Positions 34,605 through 45,644 of a DNA stretch of 64,000 nucleotides are shown piece by piece. The notes below the pieces were generated by a model, which had not been told where the DNA came from, did no database searches, and saw only the letters and a list, made by a program, of their open reading frames with translations. The stretch's first letter is position 1. Every line of letters begins with the position of its first letter. The stretch is from Glandiceps talaboti (Eukaryota > Hemichordata > Enteropneusta > Spengelidae): positions 5,108,101 through 5,172,100 of the forward strand of contig NC_135550.1 of NCBI RefSeq assembly GCF_964340395.1, written 5' to 3'. A program made the translations under genes and the position numbers.

Positions 34605-37600
34605 GATGGATCCCCAAGGCCACCCAAGATGGCACGAAAATAGAGGGCAGATGAACATCAGACAGCCAATCAGAAGTGAAAGAAGTAAGTGAACATTTGG
34701 AATTGTAAAATTACTGAAAATGGCCATTAGTTTTTTTGCCCAAAGTTGTTTTCTTTTAGCAATCGAAAGTACAAGTTATCAAAAGAGTCTTTCGTCAGTA
34801 CTAAGAACATGACAAACAGTGACAAACTTATGTCACAAGTAGATTGTAGCAGAATGAAGAAACATTTTGGAGATTAGCATAATTATATTATATTATTGGC
34901 AGTAATATTTTCAAAAAGGTCATAGTGAGTAGCGGCAACTTAGAGTAAATATTAGAATCTGAATGACTGTTATTTCATTGCTTCAATAAGATTATACTGT
35001 ACTGTTTGATTCATTCCTTTAAGGATGGATCCCCAAGGCCACCCAAGATGGCATGAAAATAGAGGGCAGATGAACATCAGACAGGCAATCAGAAGTGAAA
35101 GAAGTAAGTGAACATTTGGAATTGTAAAATTACTGAAAATGGGCATTAGGTTTTTTGCCCAAAGTTGTTTTCTTTTAGCAATGGAAAGTACAAGTTATCT
35201 AAGGAGTCTTTCGTTAGTACTAAGCACATGACAAGCAGTGACAAACTTATGTCACAAGTAGATTGTAGCTGAATGAAGAAACATTTTGGAGATTAGCATA
35301 ATTATATTATTGACAGTAATATTTTTCAAAAAGGTCATTGTGAGTAGCGGCAACTTAAGAGTAAATATTAGAATCTGAATGACTGTTATTTCATTGCTTC
35401 AATAAGATTATACTGTACTGTTTGATTCATTCCTTTCAGGATGGATCCCCAAGGCCACCCAAGATGGCACGAAAATAGAGGGCAGATGAACATCAGACAG
35501 CCAATCAGAAGTGAAAGAAGTAAGTGAACATTTGGAATTGTAAAATTACTGAAAATGGCCATTAGGTTTTTTGCCCAAAGTTGTTTTCTTTTAGCAATGG
35601 AAAGTACAAGTTATCTAAAGAGTCTTTCGTCAGTACTAAGAACATGACAAACAGTGACAAACTTATGTCACAAGTAGATTGTAGCTGAATGAAGAAACAT
35701 TTTGGAGATTAGCATAATTATATTATTGGCAGTAATATTTTCAAAAAGGTCATAGTGAGTAGCGGCAACTTAGAGTAAATATTAGAATCTGAATGACTGT
35801 TATTTCATTGCTTCAATAAGATTATACTGTACTGTTTGATTCATTCCTTTAAGGATGGATCCCCAAGGCCACCCAAGATGGTACGAAAATAGAGGGCAGA
35901 TGAACATCAGACAGCCGATCAGAAGTGAAAGAAGTAAGTGAACATTTGGAATTGTAAAATTACTGAAAATGGCCATTAGTTTTTTTGCCCAAAGTTGTTT
36001 TCTTTTAGCAATGGAAAGTACAAGTTATCTAAAGAGTCTTTCGTCAGTAATAAGAACATGACAAACAGTGTCAAACTTATGTCACAAGTAGATTATAGCT
36101 GAATGAAGAAATATTTTGGAGATTAGCATAATTATATTATTGGCAGTAATATTTTCAAAAAGGTCATAGTGAGTAGCGGCAACTTAGAGTAAATATTAGA
36201 ATCTGAATGACTGTTATTTCATTGCTTCAATAAGATTATACTGTACTGATTGATTCATTCCTTTAAGGATGGATCCCCAAGGCCACCCAAGATGGCACGA
36301 AAATAGAGGGCAGATGAACATCAGACAGCCAATCAGAAGTGAAAGAAGTAAGTGAACATTTGGAATTGTAAAATTACTGAAAATGGCCATTAGTTTTTTT
36401 GCCCAAAGTTGTTTTCTTTTAGCAATGGAAAGTACAAGTTATCAAAAGAGTCTTTCGTCAGTACTAAGAACATGACAAACAGTGACAAACTTATGTCACA
36501 AGTAGATTGTAGCAGAATGAAGAAACATTTTGAAGATTAGCATAATTATATTATATTATTGGCAGTAATATTTTCAAAAAGGTCATAGTGAGTAGCGGCA
36601 ACTTAGAGTAAATATTAGAATCTGAATGACTGTTATTTCATTGCTTCAATAAGATTATACTGTACTGTTTGATTCATTCCTTTAAGGATGGATCCCCAAG
36701 GCCACCCAAGATGGCATGAAAATAGAGGGCAGATGAACATCAGACAGGCAATCAGAAGTGAAAGAAGTAAGTGAACATTTGGAATTGTAAAATTACTGAA
36801 AATGGGCATTAGGTTTTTTGCCCAAAGTTGTTTTCTTTTAGCAATGGAAAGTACAAGTTATCTAAGGAGTCTTTCGTTAGTACTAAGCACATGACAAGCA
36901 GTGACAAACTTATGTCACAAGTAGATTGTAGCTGAATGAAGAAACATTTTGGAGATTAGCATAATTATATTATTGACAGTAATATTTTTCAAAAAGGTCA
37001 TTGTGAGTAGCGGCAACTTAAGAGTAAATATTAGAATCTGAATGACTGTTATTTCATTGCTTCAATAAGATTATACTGTACTGTTTGATTCATTCCTTTC
37101 AGGATGGATCCCCAAGGCCACCCAAGATGGCACGAAAATAGAGGGCAGATGAACATCAGACAGGCAATCAGAAGTGAAAGAAGTAAGTGAACATTTGGAA
37201 TTGTAAAATTACTGAAAATGGCCATTAGGTTTTTTGCCCAAAGTTGTTTTCTTTTAGCAATCGAAAGTACAAGTTATCTAAAGAGTCTTTCGTCAGTACT
37301 AAGAACATGACAAACAGTGACAAACTTATGTCACAAGTAGATTGTAGCTGAATGAAGAAACATTTTGGAGATTAGCATAATTATATTATTGGCAGTAATA
37401 TTTTCAAAAAGGTCATAGTGAGTAGCGGCAACTTAGAGTAAATATTAGAATCTGAATGACTGTTATTTCATTGCTTCAATAAGATTATACTGTACTGTTT
37501 GATTCATTCCTTTAAGGATGGATCCCCAAGGCCACCCAAGATGGTACGAAAATAGAGGGCAGATGAACATCAGACAGCCGATCAGAAGTGAAAGAAGTAA

Positions 37601-37932
37601 GTGAACATTTGGAATTGTAAAATTACTGAAAATGGCCATTAGGTTTTTTGCCCAAAGTTGTTTTCTTTTAGCAATGGAAAGTACAAGTTATCTAAAGAGT
37701 CTTTCGTCAGCACTAAGCACATGACAAGCAGTGACAAACTTATGTCACAAGTAGATTGTAGCTGAATGAAGAAACATTTTGGAGATTAGCATAATTATAT
37801 TATTGACAGTAATATTTTTCAAAAAGGTCATTGTGAGTAGCGGCAACTTAAGAGTAAATATTAGAATCTGAATGACTGTTATTTCATTGCTTCAATAAGA
37901 TTATACTGTACTGTTTGATTCATTCCTTTAAG
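34605..37932 (+). repeat. Array sub-block 4: 4-unit higher-order repeat, two copies of 1,663 bp
   Basis: Starts: 34605, 35024, 35440, 35854 and then 36268, 36687, 37103, 37517. Both sets share ACTGATTGATTC before the first unit, TTATCAAAAGAG in it, GCATG/GGCAATC in the second, and GTACG/GCCGATC in the fourth. Confidence 0.85.
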
Positions 37933-38349
37933 GATGGATCCCCAAGGCCACCCAAGATGGCACGAAAATAGAGGGCAGATGAACATCAGACAGCCAATCA
38001 GAAGTGAAAGAAGTAAGTGAACATTTGGAATTGTAAAATTACTGAAAATGGGCATTAGGTTTTTTGCCCAAAGTTGTTTTCTTTTAGCAATGGAAAGTAC
38101 AAGTTATCTAAAGAGTCTTTCGTTAGTACTAAGCACATGACAAGCAGTGACAAACTTATGTCACAAGTAGATTGTAGCTGAATGAAGAAACATTTTGGAG
38201 ATTAGCATAATTATATTTTTGACAGTAATAATTTTCAAAAAGGTCATTGTGAGTAGAGGCATCTTAAGAGTAAATATTAGAATCTGAATGACTGTTATTT
38301 CATTGCTTCAATAAGATTATACTGTACTGTATGATTCATTCCTTTCAGG

Positions 38350-38556
38350 ATGGATCCCCAAGGCCACCCAAGATGGCACGAAAATAGAGGGCAGATGAAT
38401 GTCAGACAGCCAATCAGAAGTGAAAGAAGTAAGTGTACATTTGCAATTGTAAAATTACTGAAAATGGCCATTAGGTTTTTTGCCCAAAGTTGTTTTCTTT
38501 TAGCAATGAAAAGTACAAGTTATCTAAAGAGTCTTTCGTCAGTACTAAGCACATGA
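38350..38556 (+). CDS. 68-codon read-through frame across the 'intron' of one array unit (hypothetical)
   Basis: Starts at the ATG one base after the acceptor (TTTCAG|GATG), reads MDPQGHPRWHENRGQMNV and on through the exon-like block, continues through the 75-nt block, and ends at the same TGA as the spliced frame. Most units stop in the 75-nt block at AAG-TGA; here it is AAG-TGT (GTAAGTGTAC). No recognised domain, signal peptide or membrane segment. The C-terminal part is rich in Ser, Leu and Thr. Frame length depends on a single base change, and neighbouring units lack it. I regard it as a chance extension within a satellite unless expression is shown. Confidence 0.2.
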   Translation: MDPQGHPRWHENRGQMNVRQPIRSERSKCTFAIVKLLKMAIRFFAQSCFLLAMKSTSYLKSLSSVLST

Positions 38557-40015
38557 CAAGCAGTGACAAACTTATGTCACAAGTAGATTGTAGCTGAATG
38601 AAGAAACATTTTGGAGATTAGCATAATTATATTATTGGCAGTAATATTTTCAAAAAGGTCATTGTGAGTAGCGGCAACTTAAGAGTAAATATTAGAATCT
38701 GAATGACTGTTATTTCATTGCTTCAATAAGATTATACTGTACTGTTTGATTCATTCCTTTCAGGATGGATCCCCAAGGCCACCCAAGATGGCACGAAATT
38801 AGAGGGCAGATGAACATCAGACAGCCAATCAGGAGTGAAAGAAGTAAGTGAACATTTGGAATTGTAAAATTACTGAAAATGGCCATTAGTTTTTTTGCCC
38901 AAAGTTGTTTTCTTTTAGCAATCGAAAGTACAAGTTATCAAAAGAGTCTTTCGTCAGTACTAAGAACATGACAAACAGTGACAAACTTATGTCACAAGTA
39001 GATTGTAGCAGAATGAAGAAACATTTTGAAGATTAGCATAATTATATTATATTATTGGCAGTAATATTTTCAAAAAGGTCATAGTGAGTAGCGGCAACTT
39101 AGAGTAAATATTAGAATCTGAATGACTGTTATTTCATTGCTTCAATAAGATTATACTGTACTGTTTGATTCATTCCTTTAAGGATGGATCCCCAAGGCCA
39201 CCCAAGATGGCATGAAAATAGAGGGCAGATGAACATCAGACAGGCAATCAGAAGTGAAAGAAGTAAGTGAACATTTGGAATTGTAAAATTACTGAAAATG
39301 GGCATTAGGTTTTTTGCCCAAAGTTGTTTTCTTTTAGCAATGGAAAGTACAAGTTATCTAAGGAGTCTTTCGTTAGTACTAAGCACATGACAAGCAGTGA
39401 CAAACTTATGTCACAAGTAGATTGTAGCTGAATGAAGAAACATTTTGGAGATTAGCATAATTATATTATTGACAGTAATATTTTTCAAAAAGGTCATTGT
39501 GAGTAGCGGCAACTTAAGAGTAAATATTAGAATCTGAATGACTGTTATTTCATTGCTTCAATAAGATTATACTGTACTGTTTGATTCATTCCTTTAAGGA
39601 TGGATCCCCAAGGCCACCCAAGATGGCACGAAAATAGAGGGCAGATGAACATCAGACAGCCAATCAGAAGTGAAAGAAGTAAGTGAACATTTGGAATTGT
39701 AAAATTACTGAAAATGGGCATTAGGTTTTTTGCCCAAAGTTGTTTTCTTTTAGCAATGGAAAGTACAAGTTATCTAAAGAGTCTTTCGTTAGTACTAAGC
39801 ACATGACAAGCAGTGACAAACTTATGTCACAAGTAGATTGTAGCTGAATGAAGAAACATTTTGGAGATTAGCATAATTATATTTTTGACAGTAATAATTT
39901 TCAAAAAGGTCATTGTGAGTAGAGGCATCTTAAGAGTAAATATTAGAATCTGAATGACTGTTATTTCATTGCTTCAATAGGATTATACTGTACTGTATGA
40001 TTCATTCCTTTCAGG

Positions 40016-40222
40016 ATGGATCCCCAAGGCCACCCAAGATGGCACGAAAATAGAGGGCAGATGAATGTCAGACAGCCAATCAGAAGTGAAAGAAGTAAGT
40101 GTACATTTGCAATTGTAAAATTACTGAAAATGGCCATTAGGTTTTTTGCCCAAAGTTGTTTTCTTTTAGCAATGAAAAGTACAAGTTATCTAAAGAGTCT
40201 TTCGTCAGTACTAAGCACATGA
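40016..40222 (+). CDS. 68-codon read-through frame, duplicate of 38350-38556 (hypothetical)
   Basis: Identical protein to the frame at 38350, 1,666 bp (four units) downstream, as part of the same duplicated block. It carries the same AAG-TGT change and the same ATG-AAA change in the tail. It is therefore not independent evidence of coding selection; it was copied together with the block. Confidence 0.2.
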   Translation: MDPQGHPRWHENRGQMNVRQPIRSERSKCTFAIVKLLKMAIRFFAQSCFLLAMKSTSYLKSLSSVLST

Positions 40223-41256
40223 CAAGCAGTGACAAACTTATGTCACAAGTAGATTGTAGCTGAATGAAGAAACATTTTGGAGATTAGCATAATTATATTA
40301 TTGGCAGTAATATTTTCAAAAAGGTCATTGTGAGTAGCGGCAACTTAAGAGTAAATATTAGAATCTGAATGACTGTTATTTCATTGCTTCAATAAGATTA
40401 TACTGTACTGTTTGATTCATTCCTTTCAGGATGGATCCCCAAGGCCACCCAAGATGGCACGAAATTAGAGGGCAGATGAACATCAGACAGCCAATCAGGA
40501 GTGAAAGAAGTAAGTGAACATTTGGAATAGTAAAATTACTGAAAATGGCCATTAGGTTTTTTGCCCAAAGTTCTTTTCTTTAGCAATGGAAAGTACAAGT
40601 TATCTAAAGAGTCTTTCGTCAGTACTAAGAACATGACAAACAGTGACAAACTTATGTCACAAGTAGATTGTAGCTGAATGAAGAAACATTTTGGAGATTA
40701 GCATAATTATATTATTGGCAGTAATATTTTCAAAAAGGTCATAGTGAGTAGCGGCATCTTAGAGTAAATATTAGAATCTGAATGACTGTTATTTCATTGC
40801 TTCAATAAGATTATACTATACTGTTTGATTCATTCCTTTCAGGATGGATCCCCAAGGCCACCCAAGATGGCACGAAAATAGAGGGCAGATGAACATCAGA
40901 CAGCCAATCAGAAGTGAAAGAAGTAAGTGAACATTTGGAATTGTAAAATTACTGAAAATGGCCATTAGGTTTTTTGCCCAAAGTTGTTTTCTTTTAGCAA
41001 TGGAAAGTACAAGTTATCTATAGAGTCTTTCGTCAGTACTAAGCACATGACAATCAGTGACAAACTTATGTCACAAGTAGATTGTAGCTGAATGAAGAAA
41101 CATTTTGGAGATTAGCATAATTATATTATTGGCAGTAATATTTTCATAAAGGTCATAGTGAGTAGCGGCAACTTAGAGTAAATATTAGAATCTGAATGAC
41201 TGTTATTTCATTGCTTCAATAAGATTATACTGTACTGTTTGATTCATTCCTTTAAG

Positions 41257-42918
41257 GATGGATCCCCAAGGCCACCCAAGATGGCATGAAAATAGAGGGC
41301 AGATGAACATCAGACAGCCAATCAGAAGTGAAAGAAGTAAGTGAACATTTGGAATTGTAAAATTACTGAAAATGGCCATTAGGTTTTTTGCCCAAAGTTG
41401 TTTTCTTTTAGCAATGGAAAGTACAAGTTATCTAAGGAGTCTTTCGTTAGTACTAAGCATATGACAAGCAGTGACAAACTTATGTCACAAGTAGATTGTA
41501 GCTGAATGAAGAAACATTTTGGAGATTAGCATAATTATATTATTGACAGTAATATTTTTCAAAAAGGTCATTGTGAGTAGCGGCAACTTAAGAGTAAATA
41601 TTAGAATCTGAATGACTGTTATTTCATTGCTTCAATAAGATTATACTGTACTGTTTGATTTATTCCTTTCAGGATGGATCCCCAAGGCCACCCAAGATGG
41701 CACGAAAATAGAGGGCAGATGAACATCAGACAGCCAATCAGAAGTGAAAGAAGTAAGAGAACATTTGGAATTGTAAAATTACTGAAAATGGCCATTAGGT
41801 TTTTTGCCCAAAGTTGTTTTCTTTTAGCAATGGAAAGTACAAGTTATCTAAAGAGTTTTTCGTCAGTACTAAGCACATGACAAGCAGTGACAAACTTATG
41901 TCACAAGTAGATTGTAGCTGAATGAAGAAAGATTTTGGAGATTAGCATAATTATATTATTGGCACTAATATTTTTCAAAAAGGTCATAGTGAGTAGTGGC
42001 AACTTAAGAGTAAATATTAGAATCTGAATGACTGTTATTTCATTGCTTCAATAAGATTATACTGTACTGTTTGATTCATTCCTTTCAGGATGGATCCCCA
42101 AGGCCACCCAAGATGGCACGAAAATAGAGGGCAGATGAACATCAGACAGCCAATCAGAAGTGAAAGAAGTAAGTGAACATTTGGAATTGTAAAATTACTG
42201 AAAATGGCCATTAGGTTTTTTGCCCAAAGTTGTTTTCTTTTAGCAATCGAAAGTACAAGTTATCTAAAGAGTCTTTCGTCAGTACTAAGAACATGACAAA
42301 CAGTGACAAACTTATGTCACAAGTAGATTGTAGCTGAATGAAGAAACATTTTGGAGATTAGCATAATTATATTATTGGCAGTAATATTTTCATAAAGGTC
42401 ATAGTGAGTAGCGGCAACTTAGAGTAAATATTAGAATCTGAATGACTGTTATTTCATTGCTTCAATAAGATTATACTGTACTGTTTGATTCATTCCTTTA
42501 AGGATGGATCCCCAAGGCCACCCAAGATGGCATGAAAATAGAGGGCAGATGAACATCAGACAGCCAATCAGAAGTGAAAGAAGTAAGTGAACATTTGGAA
42601 TTGTAAAATTACTGAAAATGGCCATTAGGTTTTTTGCCCAAAGTTGTTTTCTTTTAGCAATGGAAAGTACAAGTTATCTAAGGAGTCTTTCGTTAGTACT
42701 AAGCATATGACAAGCAGTGACAAACTTATGTCACAAGTAGATTGTAGCTGAATGAAGAAACATTTTGGAGATTAGCATAATTATATTATTGACAGTAATA
42801 TTTTTCAAAAAGGTCATTGTGAGTAGCGGCAACTTAAGAGTAAATATTAGAATCTGAATGACTGTTATTTCATTGCTTCAATAAGATTATACTGTACTGT
42901 TTGATTCATTCCTTTCAG
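41257..42918 (+). repeat. Array sub-block 6: 3-unit shift (1,246 bp)
   Basis: Starts: 41257, 41673, 42089, 42503. Units 41257 and 42503 share GCATGAAAAT, TAAGGAGTC and the otherwise rare AAGCATATGAC. 41673 carries a separate read-through variant. Confidence 0.75.
41674..41880 (+). CDS. 68-codon read-through frame by an independent stop-loss (hypothetical)
   Basis: Same layout as the frames at 38350 and 40016, but the intronic stop was removed by a different change: AAG-TGA became AAG-AGA (GTAAGAGAAC). This also weakens the donor hexamer from GTAAGT to GTAAGA. The product begins MDPQGHPRWHENRGQMNI and ends in the shared LSSVLST tail. The link between weaker donor and open read-through is notable, but it is a single unit and could be chance. 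Confidence 0.22.
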   Translation: MDPQGHPRWHENRGQMNIRQPIRSERSKRTFGIVKLLKMAIRFFAQSCFLLAMESTSYLKSFSSVLST

Positions 42919-45412
42919 GATGGATCCCCAAGGCCACCCAAGATGGCACGAAAATAGAGGGCAGATGAACATCAGACAGCCAATCAGAAGTGAAAGAAGT
43001 AAGTGAACATTTGGAATTGTAAAATTACTGAAAATGGCCATTAGGTTTTTTGCCCAAAGTTGTTTTCTTTTAGCAATGGAAAGTACAAGTTATCTAAAGA
43101 GTCTTTCGTTAGTACTAAGCACATGACAAGCAGTGACAAACTTATGTCACAAGTAGATTGTAGCTGAATGAAGAAACATTTTGGAGATTAGCATAATTAT
43201 ATTATTGACAGTAATATTTTTCAAAAAGGTCATTGTGAGTAGCGGCAACTTAAAGGTAAATATTAGAATCTGAATGACTGTTATTTCATTGCTTCAATAA
43301 GATTATACTGTACTGTTTGATTCATTCCTTTCAGGATGGATCCCCAAGGCCACCCAAGATGGCACGAAAATAGAGGGCAGATGAACATCAGACAGCCAAT
43401 CAGAAGTGAAAGAAGTAAGTGAACATTTGGAATTGTAAAATTACTGAAAATGGCCATTAGGTTTTTTGCCCAAAGTTGTTTTCTTTTAGCAATGGAAAGT
43501 ACAAGTTATCTAAAGAGTTTTTCGTCAGTACTAAGCACATGACAAGCAGTGACAAACTTATGTCACAAGTAGATTGTAGCTGAATGAAGAAACATTTTGG
43601 AGATTAGCATAATTATATTATTGACAGTAATATTTTTCAAAAAGGTCATTGTGAGTAGCGGCAACTTAAGAGTAAATATTAGAATCTGAATGACTGTTAT
43701 TTCATTGCTTCAATAAGTTTATACTGTACTGTTTGATTCATTCCTTTTAGGATGGATCCCCAAGGCCATCCAAGATGGCACGAAAATAGAGGGCAGATGA
43801 ACATCAGACAGCCAATCAGAAGTGAAAGAAGTAAGTGAACATTTGGAATTGTAAAATTACTGAAAATGGCCATTAGGTTTTTTGCCCAAAGTTGTTTTCT
43901 TTTAGCAATGGAAAGTACAAGTTATCTAAAGAGTTTTTCGTCAGTACTAAGCACATGACAAGCAGTGACAAACTTATGTCACAAGTAGATTGTAGCTGAA
44001 TGAAGAAACATTTTGGAGATTAGCATAATTATATTATTGACAGTAATATTTTTCAAAAAGGTCATTGTGAGTAGCGGCAACTTAAGAGTAAATATTAGAA
44101 TCTGAATGACTGTTATTTCATTGCTTCAATAAGTTTATACTGTACTGTTTGATTCATTCCTTTTAGGATGGTTCCCCAAGGCCACCCAAGATGGCACGAA
44201 AATAGAGGGCAGATGAACATCAGACAGCCAATCAGAAGTGAAAGAAGTAAGTGAACATTTGGAATTGTAAAATTACTGAAAATGGCCATTAGGTTTTTTG
44301 CCCAAAGTTGTTTTCTTTTAGCAATCGAAAGTACAAGTTATCTAAAGAGTCTTTCGTCAGTACTAAGAACATGACAAACAGTGACAAACTTATGTCACAA
44401 GTAGATTGTAGCTGAATGAAGAAACATTTTGGAGATTAGCATAATTATATTATTGGCAGTAATATTTTCAAAAAGGTCATAGTGAGTAGCGGCAACTTAG
44501 AGTAAATATTAGAATCTGAATGACTGTTATTTCATTGCTTCAATAAGATTATACTGTACTGTTTGATTCATTCCTTTAAGGATGGATCCCCAAGGCCACC
44601 CAAGATGGCACGAAAATTGAGGGCAGATGAACATCAGACAGCCAATCAGAAGTGAAAGAAGTAAGTGAACATTTGGAATTGTAAAATTACTGAAAATGGC
44701 CATTAGGTTTTTTGCCCAAAGTTGTTTTCTTTTAGCAATGGAAAGTACAAGTTATCTAAAGAGTTTTTCGTCAGTACTAAGCACATGACAAGCAGTGACA
44801 AACTTATGTCACAAGTAGATTGTAGCTGAATGAAGAAACATTTTGGAGATTAGAATAATTATATTATTGGCAGTAATATTTTTCAAAAAGGTCATAGTGA
44901 GTAGCGGCAACTTAAGAGTAAATATTAGAATCTGAATGACTGTTATTTCATTGCTTCAATAAGATTATACTGTACTGTTTGATTCATTCCTTTCAGGATG
45001 GATCCCCAAGGCCACCCAAGATGGCACGAAAATAGAGGGCAGATGAACATCAGACAGCCAATCAGAAGTGAAAGAAGTAAGTGAACATTTGGAATTGTAA
45101 AATTACTGAAAATGGCCATTAGGTTTTTTGCCCAAAGTTGTTTTCTTTTAGCAATGGAAAGTACAAGTTATCTAAAGAGTCTTTCGTTAGTACTAAGCAC
45201 ATGACAAGCAGTGACAAACTTATGTCACAAGTAGATTGTAGCTGAATGAAGAAACATTTTGGAGATTAGCATAATTATATTATTGACAGTAATATTTTTC
45301 AAAAAGGTCATTGTGAGTAGCGGCAACTTAAAGGTAAATATTAGAATCTGAATGACTGTTATTTCATTGCTTCAATAAGATTATACTGTACTGTTTGATT
45401 CATTCCTTTCAG

Positions 45413-45620
45413 GATGGATCCCCAAGGCCACCCAAGATGGCACGAAAATAGAGGGCAGATGAACATCAGACAGCCAATCAGAAGTGAAAGAAGTAAGTGA
45501 ACATTTGGAATTGTAAAATTACTGAAAATGGCCATTAGGTTTTTTGCCCAAAGTTGTTTTCTTTTAGCAATGGAAAGTACAAGTTATCTAAAGAGTTTTT
45601 CGTCAGTACTAAGCACATGA
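45413..45620 (+). CDS. Representative array unit: predicted two-exon mini-ORF, 43 codons when spliced
   Basis: Chosen as a near-consensus unit. An acceptor (CCTTTCAG) ends at 45412. The exon-like block is 45413-45492 with the ATG at 45414. A GTAAGT donor starts at 45493. The intron-like block is 45493-45567 (75 nt, ending TTGTTTTCTTTTAG). The second part starts at 45568 and the TGA is at 45618-45620. Joining gives 26 codons, a Thr codon across the junction, then 16 more (MESTSYLKSL...). Without splicing the frame stops at AAG-TGA. No known family is recognised. The 80-nt exon cannot be chained unit to unit in frame. The precise donor/acceptor pairing and frame continuity argue for descent from real exons. 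Present-day coding is unproven: other units carry stops (ATC-TGA), lost acceptors (TTTTAC) or frameshifts. Confidence 0.25.
45434..45484 (+). promoter_or_regulatory. YY1-like and NF-Y (CCAAT) motifs in the exon-like block (representative unit)
   Basis: AAGATGGC (45434-45441) fits the YY1 core, and CAGCCAATCAGAAG (45471-45484) fits the extended NF-Y consensus (RRCCAATCAG). Nearly every unit carries both. Variants GGCAATC and GCCGATC abolish the CCAAT box in some units. Binding is inferred from consensus only. Confidence 0.4.
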
Positions 45621-45626
45621 CAAGCA

Positions 45627-45644
45627 GTGACAAACTTATGTCAC
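45627..45644 (+). other. Conserved inverted repeat in each array unit (representative)
   Basis: GTGACAAACTTATGTCAC: perfect 6-bp arms around a 6-nt centre, present in most units just after the mini-ORF stop. A few units carry GTGGCA (for example 50401 and 52063), which breaks the left arm. It could be a hairpin in RNA or a dyad site (paired TGACA half-sites, TALE-homeodomain-like) in DNA. Confidence 0.5.

Larger units (their letters stand above)
37933..41256 (+). repeat. Array sub-block 5: 4-unit higher-order repeat, two copies of 1,666 bp
   Basis: Starts: 37933, 38349, 38764, 39183 and then 39599, 40015, 40430, 40843. The second unit of each set carries the stop-loss that opens the 68-codon read-through frame. 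The third carries GAAATTAGAGG and CAATCAGGAG. The third and fourth units diverge between the sets in their introns, suggesting patchy conversion. Confidence 0.8.
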
